From positions 62,001 through 126,000 of the forward strand of contig NZ_VMNW02000015.1 in the NCBI RefSeq assembly GCF_007713735.2: a DNA stretch of 64,000 bases, read 5' to 3'. This DNA is from Amycolatopsis acidicola. Lineage in GTDB: Bacteria; Actinomycetota; Actinomycetes; Mycobacteriales; Pseudonocardiaceae. The position numbers and the translations under genes were made by a program. Of the stretch, positions 1 to 9,123 are shown in pieces; positions within the stretch are counted from its first letter, which is position 1; each line of letters opens with the position of its first letter. A model generated the notes under the pieces. That model ran no database searches, was not told the DNA's origin, and saw nothing but the letters and a program-made list of their open reading frames with translations.

Positions 1-420
<420 letters not shown>

Positions 421-463
421 TCACCGTCCCGACCTTCAGGCAGACGATCGGCGACCGCCTGCC

Positions 464-488
464 TGGCACTCGACGGTGCCGAGTGCCA
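464..488 (-). promoter_or_regulatory. CIRCE operator 1 (HrcA site) of groEL
   Basis: TGGCACTC, a 9-base spacer, then GAGTGCCA: a perfect 8-bp inverted repeat with the CIRCE spacing (consensus TTAGCACTC-N9-GAGTGCTAA). It lies about 165 bases upstream of the groEL start and is expected to bind the heat-shock repressor HrcA. Confidence 0.9.
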
Positions 489-497
489 ATCCCGTGT

Positions 498-524
498 TTA
501 GCACTCTCCGGGGGAGAGTGCAAG
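498..524 (-). promoter_or_regulatory. CIRCE operator 2 (HrcA site) of groEL
   Basis: TTAGCACTC, 9 bases, then GAGTGCAAG. The left half is an exact consensus half-site and the right half has two changes at its end. It lies 34 bp, centre to centre (about three helical turns), from the first CIRCE and only 10 bases past the stop codon of the upstream kinase gene, so the groEL promoter is squeezed directly against that gene's end. Confidence 0.9.
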
Positions 525-533
525 AACCACAGG

Positions 534-1973
534 TCAGGAGGAGGGCTTGATCGAGATGGTGGGCGGCGGCGGGTTGTTCGAAGACGGGCCGGCGGTCTGG
601 CTGCCGGAAGGGCCGACCGGGATCACGGGCGCGGTGGTGGTGGGTTCGGTGCCGCCGCCCTTGCCGATCAGGAAGATGGCCGCGACGATCCCGCCCGCCA
701 CGACGATGGCCGCGACGACGATCCACAGCCAGAGGAGGCTGCTCTTCTTTTGCGGCTGCTGCTGTTGATGTTGCTGATGCGGCGGATACCCCGGCGGCCC
801 GTACCCGGGCGCCCCGTAACCAGGGGCGCCGTACTGCTGCGGCGCGCCGTAACCCTGCGGCGGCCCGTACGGCTGGGCCTGCTGGTACGGCTGGCCGTAA
901 GGCTGCTGCGGCTGGCCGTACTGGGGCGGCTGCTGTCCCCAGCCTTGCGGTTGCTGCTGCGGCGGCGCCTGCTGATGGGGCTGCCCCTGTAGCGGCTGAC
1001 CAGGTTGGCCGGGTTGGCCTTGCTGCGGCGGCTGACCAGGCTGGCCACCCGGCTGCTGTCCGAACGGCTGCATCTGGGCTGCCTCCCGTGTTCCGGCCTG
1101 CGGTGTTCCCTGCGGCGTGTCGGGCGTCGCCGTCTGGCCCAGCGCCTTGCGCGCGGCGGAGATCAGCTCCACACAGTTGTCGTAGCGGTCGGCCGGGTTC
1201 TTGGCCATCCCCTTGCGGATCACTTCGTCGATCGACGGCGGCAGCCCACCCTGCCGCGAGACCGGCGCCGGTTCGCCCGCGAGGTGTCCTTTGATCACCG
1301 TCGGCACGTCGCCCTGGTACGGCGGCCCGCCGGTGAGGCAGGCATAGAGGACGCAAGCCAGCGCGTACTGGTCCGTGCGGCCGTCGAGCGGTTCGCCGCG
1401 CAGATGCTCCGGCGCGGCGTACGTCGGCGAGCCGAGGAAGTCCCCGCCCCTGGTGCGGTGCCCGGTGGCGCCACGGCGGGTCAGCCCGAAGTCGGCGACG
1501 TAGACGTGCTCGCGCGCCGACTCCCGGCTGGTGACCAGCACGTTGGCCGGTTTGACGTCCAGGTGCACCAGGCCGCGGTTGTGCAGGCTGTCCAGCGCGT
1601 CCGCGACCTGGTCGAGCAGGCGGAGTGTGCGGTCCGGGGAAATCGGACCGGCGGAGATCAGGCTGGCCAGGTCCGCGCCGTCGACCAAGCGCATGGCGAT
1701 GTAGTGCATGCCGTCGATCTCGCCGAAGTCGTACAGGGGCACGACATTGGCGTGGTCGATGGCCGAGGTGTTGCGTGCCTCGTCGACGAAGCGTTCGCGG
1801 AACTCGGCATCGGCACCGAGGTGCTCACCGATGACCTTCAAGGCCACCTTGCGCCCGAGCCGGACGTCGGTGGCCTTGTACATGACACTCATGCCGCCTT
1901 TGCCGAGCACCCCGTCGATGCGGTAGTTGCCCAGCCGGCGACCGGTGAGGTCCCCCGACACATCGCCTGTCAC
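534..1973 (-). CDS. Membrane-anchored Ser/Thr protein kinase (Pkn type)
   Basis: Eukaryotic-type kinase, 479 residues. Glycine loop [10 protein letters not shown] at 23-32, ATP lysine K46 in VALKVIG, catalytic loop HLDVKPAN at 137-144, DFG in [10 protein letters not shown] near 160 and an APE motif in YAAPEHL. The catalytic loop reads HLD instead of HRD, so it is a non-RD kinase that may not need activation-loop phosphorylation. Residues about 290-400 are a Gln/Gly/Pro-rich disordered linker, then one membrane span ([20 protein letters not shown]) and a short Pro/Ser/Thr-rich outer tail with no PASTA domains. It is upstream of groEL on the same strand, but the groEL operators separate them. 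Substrates cannot be read from the sequence. Confidence 0.93.
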   Translation of the reverse strand: MTGDVSGDLTGRRLGNYRIDGVLGKGGMSVMYKATDVRLGRKVALKVIGEHLGADAEFRERFVDEARNTSAIDHANVVPLYDFGEIDGMHYIAMRLVDGADLASLISAGPISPDRTLRLLDQVADALDSLHNRGLVHLDVKPANVLVTSRESAREHVYVADFGLTRRGATGHRTRGGDFLGSPTYAAPEHLRGEPLDGRTDQYALACVLYACLTGGPPYQGDVPTVIKGHLAGEPAPVSRQGGLPPSIDEVIRKGMAKNPADRYDNCVELISAARKALGQTATPDTPQGTPQAGTREAAQMQPFGQQPGGQPGQPPQQGQPGQPGQPLQGQPHQQAPPQQQPQGWGQQPPQYGQPQQPYGQPYQQAQPYGPPQGYGAPQQYGAPGYGAPGYGPPGYPPHQQHQQQQPQKKSSLLWLWIVVAAIVVAGGIVAAIFLIGKGGGTEPTTTAPVIPVGPSGSQTAGPSSNNPPPPTISIKPSS

Positions 1974-1996
1974 ACAGCGCAGCCTAGCCGCAGCTC

Positions 1997-2203
1997 TCAG
2001 GCGAGCTTTCGGACGTCCGCCGCCTGGCTTCGCCCGTCGCGGCCGGCCTGTATCTCGAACTCCACCTTGTCACCTTCGTCCAAGGTGCGGAATCCATCAG
2101 ACTGAATGGCCGAATAATGCACGAATACATCCGGGCCGTCGGGTGACGCGATGAACCCATAGCCCTTTTCGGAATTGAACCACTTGACCGTGCCGACTGC
2201 CAC
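1997..2203 (-). CDS. Cold-shock protein (CspA family)
   Basis: Single OB-fold nucleic-acid chaperone of 68 residues, normal for the family. RNP1 is KGYGFIA and RNP2 is VFVHYSAI; the N-terminus [15 protein letters not shown] is typical. I chose the GTG at 2203 because AAGGAGG lies five bases upstream; longer upstream reading is unrelated to the family. It probably melts secondary structure in mRNA. Its stop is 23 bases from the start of the kinase gene, so the two may be co-transcribed. Confidence 0.95.
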   Translation of the reverse strand: MAVGTVKWFNSEKGYGFIASPDGPDVFVHYSAIQSDGFRTLDEGDKVEFEIQAGRDGRSQAADVRKLA

Positions 2204-2302
2204 GGCGTCCTCCTTGCGGCGAAAGAACACTGGGAGACCGGGGGAACCGGGATCCCGAGATGCGATCACGCTACCGGAATAACAGCCCTGGGCAATGGTC
2301 AA

Positions 2303-2917
2303 TCAGCGAGATTTACGCGCTTGCACCAAAACGGTCCCCGGGCCGGCGAAGTCGAGCGCCAGTCCCTCGCCCGTCCGGATCGATTGCGGGCCCGAGGGAT
2401 CGACCGCGCGGAGCCGGGTCTGCACGGTGTCCGGGTACGCCAGCAGGAAGCCGGGCCGGATCGTGATGAGCTCCCCCGATTCGATCTTGAACGCGTCCAC
2501 CGGGCCGGCGCAGGCGAGCACGAGCGGGCCGGTTCCGCTGTAGTGCTCGAGGAAACCGTTGTCCCCGCCGAACAACGCCTGCAGCGGCTGCCACGCGTGG
2601 TCGACGCGGACCGTGGACGGCCGGGCGAGGAAGGCCTGTTTCGCCACGTTCCAACCGGTACGGCCGTCGAGTTCGAGCGGGTACACGTCGCCCGCCCCCT
2701 CCGGCGCCAGGTCCACCCAGCCGCCCTCGGCGGGCGCGGTGAACACCGAGGGCGCGCCCTTGCCGTGCCCGCGCATCCCGCCCTTGGACTGCGTCACCTC
2801 GGTGACGCCGAAGCTGCTGGCGATCATCGTGTCGCCCACGGCCTGAACCGCCTCGCCTGCCGCGAGACTGACCCGCGCGACGCCGAACGCGGGCGTGTGC
2901 CGCGTGTGGACCTGCAC
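2303..2917 (-). CDS. AIM24 / TIGR00266 family protein
   Basis: 204-residue protein of the AIM24 family, a beta-rich fold found across bacteria and in mitochondria; its biochemical role is not established. Recognisable features are the N-terminal VQVHTRHTPAFGVARVSL, the central glycine-rich GGMRGHGKG and the late PVDAFKIESGELITIRPGF. The GTG at 2917 is preceded by GGGGGAGG at ideal spacing, so the longer in-frame extension is unlikely to be translated. Divergent from moeA with about 70 bases between the starts. No signal peptide or membrane span. Confidence 0.8.
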   Translation of the reverse strand: MQVHTRHTPAFGVARVSLAAGEAVQAVGDTMIASSFGVTEVTQSKGGMRGHGKGAPSVFTAPAEGGWVDLAPEGAGDVYPLELDGRTGWNVAKQAFLARPSTVRVDHAWQPLQALFGGDNGFLEHYSGTGPLVLACAGPVDAFKIESGELITIRPGFLLAYPDTVQTRLRAVDPSGPQSIRTGEGLALDFAGPGTVLVQARKSR

Positions 2918-2988
2918 TCCGCCTCCCCCTGAACCGATCAAACGGGGAGAGTGTTGCACGAGCATCCGGGCGGGGGAGGATGGTGCAC

Positions 2989-4194
2989 GTGATTTCCGTC
3001 GACGACTACCGCGCCACCGTGATCGAGCTGCTCGGCAGGCGGGACCCGGTGCGCAGGCCGCTGAGCGCGTGTGCGGGCCTGGTGCTGGCCGAGGACGTAC
3101 TGGCCGGTGTCGCACTGCCGCCCTTCGACAACTCCGCGATGGACGGCTACGCCGTGCGCGCGGCCGATGTCGCGGGCGCGAGCGCGGACGCTCCGGTCGA
3201 ACTCCCCGTCACCGCGGACATTCCGGCAGGCCGCACCGAAGTGCCCGAGCTGACGCCGGGCACCGCGCACCGGATCATGACCGGCGCCCCGATGCCGCCC
3301 GGCGCCGACGCCATCGTGATGGTCGAGCACACCGACGGCGGCACGGAAAAGGTGCGGATCAGCCAGGAGTCCGCGGCGGGCACGCATGTCCGGCACGCCG
3401 GCGAAGACGTCGGCAAGGGCACTGTCGCGTTGAAGGCGGGCACGGTGCTCGGCCCGGCGCAGCTCGGGCTCGCGTCGGCTGTCGGGCTGGCCGAGCTGAC
3501 GGTGTGGGCGCCGTTGCGGGTGCTGGTCGTGTCGACCGGTTCGGAACTCGTGGTGCCGCCCGAGGAACTGCGGTTCGGGCAGATCTACGAGTCGAACAGC
3601 ATCATGCTCGAAGCCGGGATCACGGCGCTGGGCTGCGAGGTCGAGATCGTGCGCAGCGTGGTCGACGACGTCGACGAGTTCCGCCTTGCCATTGAGCCGA
3701 AACTAGCCGCGGCCGACCTCGTGGTCACCTCCGGCGGAGTCAGTGCCGGCGCGTACGAAGTGGTCAAGGACGCGCTCACCGGCGCTGGCGTCACGTTCAC
3801 GAAGGTCGCGATGCAGCCGGGCGGCCCGCAGGGCAACGGCCGCTGGCACGACGTGCCGGTGGTGACGCTGCCGGGCAACCCGGTGAGCGTGCTCGTCTCG
3901 TTCGAGGTGTTCTTGCGCCCGGCGATCCTGTCCGCGCTCGGGCACACGGCGGTGGACAGGCACCGCGTGCGGGCCCGGCTGACCGAGAGCCTGAAGTCGC
4001 CCTCCGGGCGGCGCCAGTTCCGGCGCGGGTACTACTGGCACAAGGAAGGCGAGGTGACCGGCATGGTCGGCCCGCGCGGCGGCCCCGGCTCGCACCTGCT
4101 CGCGGCCTTCACGCAGGCGAACTGCCTGATCGTGTTGCCGGAAGACGTGGCGGAGGCGCCCGAAGGCAGCGAGGTCGACGTACTCCTCTTCTGA
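2989..4194 (+). CDS. moeA: Molybdopterin molybdenumtransferase MoeA
   Basis: Inserts molybdate into adenylylated molybdopterin, the last step of molybdenum cofactor synthesis. Landmarks: PPFDNSAMDGYAVRA near residue 45, GAPMPPGADAIVMVE near 105, STGSEL near 185, GQIYESNS, the MPT-binding SGGVSAGAYEVVKDAL near 250 and LPGNPVSVLVSFEVF near 295. Length (401) is normal. GTG at 2989 sits nine bases after GGGGGAGG; ATG at 2980 directly abuts the ribosome site and is less likely. Corresponds by position to mycobacterial moeA2 and starts the conserved moeA-psd-pssA-ATPase series. No other cofactor gene is in the window. Confidence 0.95.
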   Translation: MISVDDYRATVIELLGRRDPVRRPLSACAGLVLAEDVLAGVALPPFDNSAMDGYAVRAADVAGASADAPVELPVTADIPAGRTEVPELTPGTAHRIMTGAPMPPGADAIVMVEHTDGGTEKVRISQESAAGTHVRHAGEDVGKGTVALKAGTVLGPAQLGLASAVGLAELTVWAPLRVLVVSTGSELVVPPEELRFGQIYESNSIMLEAGITALGCEVEIVRSVVDDVDEFRLAIEPKLAAADLVVTSGGVSAGAYEVVKDALTGAGVTFTKVAMQPGGPQGNGRWHDVPVVTLPGNPVSVLVSFEVFLRPAILSALGHTAVDRHRVRARLTESLKSPSGRRQFRRGYYWHKEGEVTGMVGPRGGPGSHLLAAFTQANCLIVLPEDVAEAPEGSEVDVLLF

Positions 4195-4221
4195 TTCTTC
4201 GCGCGCCATTAGGCTGTGCCG

Positions 4222-4494
4222 ATGGGTTTCTTCTCGTGGATCGTCTTCGGCGCGCTGGCGGGCTGGGCGGCGAACCTGGTCATCGGGGGCCGCGACCGGC
4301 GTCGCCAGGGCTGCCTGGTCAGCGTGCTCGTCGGGGTGGTCGGCGCCGCGCTCGGCGGGCTGATCTACCGGCTGGCCACCGGCCACGAGAAGGACTTCGG
4401 CTTCGACTTCCCGAGCTTCGGCGTCGCCGTGCTGGGCGCGGTGGTGCTGCTCGGCATTCTCCGGCTCGCGCTGGGGCTCGTCCGGCGCGAGTGA
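4222..4494 (+). CDS. Small membrane protein, GlsB/YeaQ/YmgE family
   Basis: 90 residues with three hydrophobic stretches: MGFFSWIVFGALAGWAANLVI at the start, GCLVSVLVGVVGAALGGLIY, and VAVLGAVVLLGILRLALGLV at the end. This is the layout of transglycosylase-associated / GlsB stress membrane proteins. The ATG at 4222 gives the usual start; a GTG two codons upstream is possible. It follows moeA by 27 bases and may be co-transcribed. Biochemical function is unknown for the family. Confidence 0.8.
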   Translation: MGFFSWIVFGALAGWAANLVIGGRDRRRQGCLVSVLVGVVGAALGGLIYRLATGHEKDFGFDFPSFGVAVLGAVVLLGILRLALGLVRRE

Positions 4495-4565
4495 CGGTTT
4501 GTAACAACTTGCGTACGAGAGGTCACAGGAAGCTGCACCTTGGTTAAACTCTCCCGACCGGGTGC

Positions 4566-4751
4566 TCAGTCACCCAGCCGGATCGGCGCCTCGTCGGGGG
4601 AGGCGTTGCTCCGGTACTGTCCGGCGCGGACGATCGCGACCGCGGTGGCGAGATCCACCACTTCGGGGAACGGCACGCTGCCGATGTCCCTCCGCCAGGC
4701 TTCGAGCATCCGGCCAAGACGCTCGTCGAGCGCGAAGTCCGGGGTGGCCAT
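4566..4751 (-). CDS. Conserved hypothetical small protein (61 aa)
   Basis: MATPDFALDERLGRMLEAWR followed by an acidic, probably helical stretch (VVDLATAVAIVRAG). ATG at 4751 has AGAGAGGA eight to ten bases upstream, supporting translation. It stands alone between convergent gene ends on the left and the psd leader on the right. I do not recognise the family; no membrane span or signal peptide. Confidence 0.55.
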   Translation of the reverse strand: MATPDFALDERLGRMLEAWRRDIGSVPFPEVVDLATAVAIVRAGQYRSNASPDEAPIRLGD

Positions 4752-5009
4752 GACGGTTCCTCTCTGCTGTTACTACTTTCTGCATCGCCGTCGGCAACCG
4801 TGCGTTAGCACTACCTCCCCACCCGGGTTCACCCGAACGGGGGTATCTCTGCCGGTCGAACGCGAGGTGGGAAAGCCGCCTGCGGGGACGCAGCACCGGG
4901 CCGCTGGAGACCTGGCGGTAGCGTGGATACCCGGATCGGTGGAATGCCAAGCTCGTCCCCGCTTGGTCGATACCAACCGGTTACCTTTGAGCCAACCCAT
5001 GGGAAGCAG

Positions 5010-5729
5010 ATGAGCCCCAACCTGCCCGAGCAGGCGAGCAATCCGGTTGCCCACGCCTTGCAGCTGGCCCGCGAAACACTCCCCCCGATGCACCCGGCCG
5101 GCAGGCCGTTCGTGGTCGGCGGCCTGGCGGCGACGCTGCTGCTGAGGCGGCTGTCCAAGCCGCTGGGCACGGCCGCCGGACTGGCGACGCTGGCCACCGC
5201 TGCCTTCTTCCGCGAGCCGAAGCGCGTGCCGCCGGAGCGCTCCGGTCTCGCGCTCGCGGCCGCCGACGGGCTCGTCTCGCTGATCGAGGAGGCCACCCCG
5301 CCGCCGGAGCTGGGCCTGCCCGACGAGCCGCGGCTGCGGGTCAGCATCTTCCTGTCGATCTTCGACGTGCACGTCCAGCGCGCGCCGGCGAGCGGGCTGG
5401 TCGAGCGGATCGCCTACCGGCCAGGCAAGTTCCTGTCCGCGGACCTGGACAAGGCCAGCGCCGACAACGAGCGCAACTCGATGCTGCTGCGCACGGTCGA
5501 GGGCCACGAGCTGGTGGTGGTCCAGATCGCGGGACTCGTGGCGCGGCGCATCTTGTGCCAGGCGGCCGAGGGCGACAAGATCGCGGCCGGTCAGACCTAC
5601 GGCCTGATCCGCTTCGGCTCCCGCGTGGACCTGTATCTCCCTCCGGGCAGCCGGGTACTGGTCAGCAAGGGCCAGCGCACGATCGGCGGCGAAACCCCGC
5701 TCGCCGAGCTCCCCCAGGGGAAGGTCTAG
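5010..5729 (+). CDS. psd: Phosphatidylserine decarboxylase proenzyme
   Basis: Makes phosphatidylethanolamine from phosphatidylserine at the membrane. It belongs to the short (about 240 aa) form. The self-cleavage site is the Gly-Ser in IRFGSRVDLYLPPG near residue 203, where the serine becomes the pyruvoyl group. Other conserved parts are FFREPKRVPP, DGLVSLIEE and VSIFLSIFDVHVQRAP. ATG 5010 follows GGAAG at close spacing; an upstream in-frame ATG adds unconserved residues. The stop is two bases from pssA, so the two successive steps are translationally linked. Confidence 0.95.
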   Translation: MSPNLPEQASNPVAHALQLARETLPPMHPAGRPFVVGGLAATLLLRRLSKPLGTAAGLATLATAAFFREPKRVPPERSGLALAAADGLVSLIEEATPPPELGLPDEPRLRVSIFLSIFDVHVQRAPASGLVERIAYRPGKFLSADLDKASADNERNSMLLRTVEGHELVVVQIAGLVARRILCQAAEGDKIAAGQTYGLIRFGSRVDLYLPPGSRVLVSKGQRTIGGETPLAELPQGKV

Positions 5730-5731
5730 TC

Positions 5732-6706
5732 ATGGTCCGCGTGGTGACCCCGGGCGTCCGGCTGCTGCCGAACGCGATCACGGTGCTGGCGCTGTGCGCC
5801 GGCCTCTCGTCGGTCCAGTTCACCTTGAGCCACAACTACGTGCTCGCCATCGGGGCGATCGGCGTGGCCGCCGTGCTGGACAGCCTGGATGGCCGGATCG
5901 CGCGGCTGCTCGATGCCACCTCGAAGATGGGCGCGGAACTGGACTCGCTGTCCGACGCGATCTCCTTCGGCGTCGCGCCCGCGCTGGTGCTCTACATCTG
6001 GCACACGGACACCCAGGGCATCGGCTGGATCTGCACGCTGGTGTTCGCGGTGTGCATGGTGCTGCGGCTGGCCCGGTTCAACACCCTCCTCGAGGTCGAC
6101 AAACCGCCGTACGCCAACGAATTCTTCGTCGGCGTGCCCGCGCCCGCCGGCGGGCTGCTGGCGCTGCTGCCGCTGATCCTGACCCTCGAATGGGGCGATG
6201 GCTGGTGGTCGGCGAAACCGGTGGTGTGGGTGTGGACGATCGGCATCTCGATGCTGCTGATCAGCCGGATCCCGACGCTTTCGCTGAAGACGGTCAGGGC
6301 ACCGGCGAAGGCGATCGCCCCGCTGCTGGTGGGCGTCGGCCTGCTCGCGGCGGCGATCATCCAGTACCCGCTGGTCGCGCTGGCCGCGGCGCTGCTGATC
6401 TACCTCGTGCACATCCCGTACGCCGTGCGCCGGTACCACTGGCTGGCCAACCACCCGGAGGCGTGGAACGTGCCGCTGCGGGAGCGCCGCGCCATCCGCC
6501 GTTCGCGGAGCACGCGCAGGCTGCGGCTGCGCCGCCCGAAGCTGCCGAAGGTCGCGGGCGCGAGCGGGCTCAACATGCGCCTGCCGCGTCCCGGCACGAA
6601 CAGCCACGTGGTCCGCGGCGTGCGTACTTTCCCGCCGGACAGCCAGGATCGCAACCGCCGCCGGAGCTGGCGGCGGATCGGCCTTCGCCAGCGGGGCGAC
6701 CGCTAG
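5732..6706 (+). CDS. pssA: CDP-diacylglycerol-serine O-phosphatidyltransferase
   Basis: Condenses CDP-diacylglycerol with serine, supplying the substrate of the adjacent psd. The CDP-alcohol phosphotransferase signature DG-x2-AR-x8-G-x3-D-x3-D is complete at about residues 53-75 (DGRIAR...GAELDSLSD). At least six membrane spans follow up to about residue 235. The last 80 residues are an unusually Arg-rich cytoplasmic tail (RRAIRRSRSTRRLRLRRPK), probably associated with acidic lipid headgroups. ATG 5732 is two bases after the psd stop. Its own TAG stop is exactly where a small inverted-repeat element begins. Confidence 0.96.
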   Translation: MVRVVTPGVRLLPNAITVLALCAGLSSVQFTLSHNYVLAIGAIGVAAVLDSLDGRIARLLDATSKMGAELDSLSDAISFGVAPALVLYIWHTDTQGIGWICTLVFAVCMVLRLARFNTLLEVDKPPYANEFFVGVPAPAGGLLALLPLILTLEWGDGWWSAKPVVWVWTIGISMLLISRIPTLSLKTVRAPAKAIAPLLVGVGLLAAAIIQYPLVALAAALLIYLVHIPYAVRRYHWLANHPEAWNVPLRERRAIRRSRSTRRLRLRRPKLPKVAGASGLNMRLPRPGTNSHVVRGVRTFPPDSQDRNRRRSWRRIGLRQRGDR

Positions 6707-6808
6707 GAAGTGTTTTAGAAGCGGCGGAGCCGCTTGCCGTGGGCCGTCAGCTCGCACCCCTCAGGTTCCCCTACCTGCACCGCCACGCAAACCACTCGAA
6801 AACAGTCT
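6707..6808. mobile_element. Small MITE-like inverted-repeat element, copy 1
   Basis: 102 bases filling the whole gap between the stop codons of pssA (6704-6706) and the convergent tetR gene (6809-6811). Imperfect terminal inverted repeats: GGAAGTGTTTT at 6706-6716 and AAAACAGTCTC at 6799-6809 (with TA flanking both ends). Inside is a perfect AAGCGGC-GGA-GCCGCTT hairpin (6719-6735). A second copy at 50540-50610 shares the ends and the 15-base core GGCGGAGCCGCTTGC. No coding capacity. Termini and CTAG-like flanks resemble small derivatives of IS5-family elements, which is an inference. It could also act as a bidirectional terminator. Confidence 0.65.
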
Positions 6809-7447
6809 CTAGGAGCAGCGTCCGCTGTTGGCGAGGCCGTTCAAGAACAGTTCCAGCTGGAACTCGAAATCCTGCACGCAGTCCACCTCGACGAGCGCGG
6901 GCAGCACTCGGTGCAGGTGCGGTACTTCCCGCTCGCTTGCGTTGCGGCGGAACCATTCCACGGGCGGCGCCGCGGTTTCGCCCGCCGACGCCGACGTGCC
7001 CACCAGCACCGCGCCGAACACCATGCCCAGCAGCGACCGGTAGCCGCGGGCGGCGTGCTGCTCGCTGAGCCCGGCGTCGAGCAACGCGCCCAGCATCGCG
7101 TCGATCAGCCGCAAACCGCCGCGTGACAACGGTTTCACCTCGTCCGCGGCGAGCGCCTGCGCCACCACGGGATGGGCGTTGAACGCATCGAACGTGGCGT
7201 GCGCCAGCTCCCGCAGACGCTCCTGCCACGGCCGCGCCTCGTCGGGCAGCTGGATGCTCTCGAACACCCGCGCCGCGACGCCGTCGAGCAGATCGCGCTT
7301 GTTCTTCACGTGGTTGTAGAGCGACATCGCCTCCACCCCGAGCTCGGTGGCGAGCTTGCGCATGGACAGCCCGGCCAGTCCGTTCCGGTCGGCGAGGCGC
7401 AGCGCGGCGTCGAGCACCTTTTCCCGGGATAGCGTTTCTCGAGGCAT
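6809..7447 (-). CDS. TetR-family repressor with TetR_C_1-like C-terminal domain
   Basis: 212 residues. The N-terminal helix-turn-helix is typical (LSREKVLDAALRLADRNGLA, then LSMRKLATELGVEAMSLYNH, ending KRDLLDGVA by residue 55); the rest resembles tetracycline-repressor C-terminal domains. Divergent from the nitroreductase-like gene across 51 bases holding two palindromes, so it very likely represses that gene and itself. There is no clear ribosome site before the ATG at 7447, so the mRNA may be leaderless. Inducer unknown. First gene of an island interrupting the core pssA-ATPase order. Confidence 0.9.
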   Translation of the reverse strand: MPRETLSREKVLDAALRLADRNGLAGLSMRKLATELGVEAMSLYNHVKNKRDLLDGVAARVFESIQLPDEARPWQERLRELAHATFDAFNAHPVVAQALAADEVKPLSRGGLRLIDAMLGALLDAGLSEQHAARGYRSLLGMVFGAVLVGTSASAGETAAPPVEWFRRNASEREVPHLHRVLPALVEVDCVQDFEFQLELFLNGLANSGRCS

Positions 7448-7450
7448 CGA

Positions 7451-7478
7451 CTTACAGTGTAAGTACTTACAGCGTAAG
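7451..7478. promoter_or_regulatory. Double TetR operator
   Basis: Two near-identical palindromes, CTTACAGTGTAAG (7451-7463) and CTTACAGCGTAAG (7466-7478), with centres 15 bp apart. The junction forms a further palindrome GTAAGTACTTAC. Located between divergent tetR and nitroreductase starts, this is the expected site for the adjacent repressor, probably bound by two dimers. Confidence 0.85.
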
Positions 7479-7498
7479 CATGCGAGAGGAAGTCGCTC

Positions 7499-8113
7499 AT
7501 GGACGTCGAAACCGCCCTCACGACCACGCGTTCCGTGCGCCGGAAACTGGACCTCGACCGCCCGGTGGAACGGGAGGTGATCCTCGACTGCCTGCGCGTC
7601 GCCATGCAGGCCCCCATGGCCGGCAGTCAGCTCGGCACCCTGCGCTGGGTGGTCGTCACCGATCCCGCGCTCAAGGCGAAGATCGCCGAGCCCACCCGGG
7701 AGGTCGGCCACGCCATGCACGCCAGGTACGGGCACCGGGCCGAGCCGCGAGCACTGGCGTCGTCCACCCACCTGCTGGACGTTTTCGACCGCGTGCCCGC
7801 CCTGGTTTTCCCCTGCCTGCAAGGGAAACCGGAGGGCAAGCACGTGATGCTGACCAGTTTCTACGGTTCGGCGTACCCCGCGATCTGGAGTTTCCAGCTG
7901 GCGCTGCGCAGCCGCGGCCTCGGCAGCACGATCTGCGGCTACCACCTCTACGGCCACGAGCGAGAGGTCGCCGGCCTGCTCGGGATCCCGGAGGACTACA
8001 CGCAGATCGCCGTGCTGCCGGTGGCCTACACGACGCAGCGGGACTTCCGCCCCGCCGCGCGGCAACCGGTCGAGGAGGCGACCTACTTCGAGCGATGGGG
8101 GAAGGTCAGCTGA
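7499..8113 (+). CDS. Nitroreductase-family flavoprotein
   Basis: 204 residues, close to the FMN-dependent nitroreductase length. The N-terminal [16 protein letters not shown] is the typical FMN-phosphate-binding Arg-Ser-x-Arg region; the C-terminal [20 protein letters not shown] and [18 protein letters not shown] match the conserved helix and strand near the flavin. Reduces nitro or quinone compounds with NAD(P)H; substrate unknown. ATG 7499 has GAGAGGA upstream. Controlled by the divergent TetR through the double operator; its last eight bases overlap the convergent oxidoreductase gene. Confidence 0.85.
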   Translation: MDVETALTTTRSVRRKLDLDRPVEREVILDCLRVAMQAPMAGSQLGTLRWVVVTDPALKAKIAEPTREVGHAMHARYGHRAEPRALASSTHLLDVFDRVPALVFPCLQGKPEGKHVMLTSFYGSAYPAIWSFQLALRSRGLGSTICGYHLYGHEREVAGLLGIPEDYTQIAVLPVAYTTQRDFRPAARQPVEEATYFERWGKVS

Positions 8114-9032
8114 CCTCCAGCACCGCCTTGCCGTGCAGTCGCCGGCCGAGCAGCGCCGAAGTCGCCTCCTCGTGCTTCGACCAGTCGCCCCGCCAGCTGA
8201 TCTGCGGGTCGACCCTGCCCGCGGCAACCTCGCCCGCGAGCCACGACAGCTCGGCCGAGATGTCCTGAGCCGGATCCGCGAGCAGGTAGAAGGTCTCGAT
8301 CGAACGCTGGTGACGGCCCGCGTCCGCACGGAAGGCACCGAGCTCGAACACCGCCTCCGAATGCGCGGCGTGCCCGATGCTGACGAGCTTGCCGCCCGGT
8401 GCCAGCGCGCGGAAACCGTCGACGAGCTGGGTGCCGCCGACGTTGTCCAAGATGCCGAACACGGGCTTCTCGAGTTCGGCCGGACTGCCGACGACCTCGT
8501 CGGCGCCCAGCTCACGCAGGCCCTCCTGCTGCCCGCTCGACGCCACCACCTCGGCACCGGCACGGGCGGCGAGCTGCACCGCGAACCGGCCGACCCCACC
8601 GGAGGCGCCGGTGATCAGCACCCGCCTGCCGAGCAGCAAACCCAAGCGGCGCAAGGCGAACAGCGCTGTCAGACCCGCGACCGGGATCGCGCTGATCGCA
8701 CCGGCGTCCGCGTCCTCGGGCACCTCGCCGAGCAGATGCGTCGGCACCGCCCGGAGTTGCGCCCAGGCTCCGGCGCCGTTGAGCGTGACCACCGGCGTTC
8801 CGGCGGCGGGCCCGGAACCGTCCGCCGCCGCGCGTTCCACGACTCCGGCCGCGTCCCAGCCCAGCAGCGTCCCGTCGGGCACGGCCGGATCGGTGCTCGC
8901 GCGGGTTTCGCCCGCGTTGAGCGAAATCGCCCGCACCCGGACCAGTGCCTCGTTCGGCGCGGGCTCCGGTTCGGGCACCTCGGCGAAGGCCAGGTGCGAT
9001 TCGGTGGTGTGGTCCACGACCAGCGCGCGCAT
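8106..9032 (-). CDS. Zinc-independent quinone oxidoreductase / MDR-family dehydrogenase
   Basis: 308 residues. GroES-like N-terminal half ([20 protein letters not shown]), then a Rossmann half with [20 protein letters not shown] near residue 145. The catalytic and structural zinc cysteines are missing, as in QOR/zeta-crystallin enzymes that reduce quinones or enones with NADPH. I chose ATG 9032 because GGAGGAG is five bases away; the ATG at 9044 lacks a ribosome site. Divergent from a second TetR gene, which probably controls it. Confidence 0.88.
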   Translation of the reverse strand: MRALVVDHTTESHLAFAEVPEPEPAPNEALVRVRAISLNAGETRASTDPAVPDGTLLGWDAAGVVERAAADGSGPAAGTPVVTLNGAGAWAQLRAVPTHLLGEVPEDADAGAISAIPVAGLTALFALRRLGLLLGRRVLITGASGGVGRFAVQLAARAGAEVVASSGQQEGLRELGADEVVGSPAELEKPVFGILDNVGGTQLVDGFRALAPGGKLVSIGHAAHSEAVFELGAFRADAGRHQRSIETFYLLADPAQDISAELSWLAGEVAAGRVDPQISWRGDWSKHEEATSALLGRRLHGKAVLEVS

Positions 9033-9074
9033 GCTCTCCTCCATCAAATGCCGTCGATGACCGGTCGACCATGT

Positions 9075-9087
9075 GCCACTCAGTGGC
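9075..9087. promoter_or_regulatory. Palindromic operator, probable TetR site
   Basis: GCCACTCAGTGGC, a perfect palindrome around one central base, in the 91-base gap between the divergent oxidoreductase and TetR genes. Its position 37 bases upstream of the TetR start suggests autoregulation and control of the oxidoreductase. Confidence 0.7.
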
Positions 9088-9123
9088 GTTTGCCATCCTG
9101 ACGCACAAGCTACACTCATCCGG

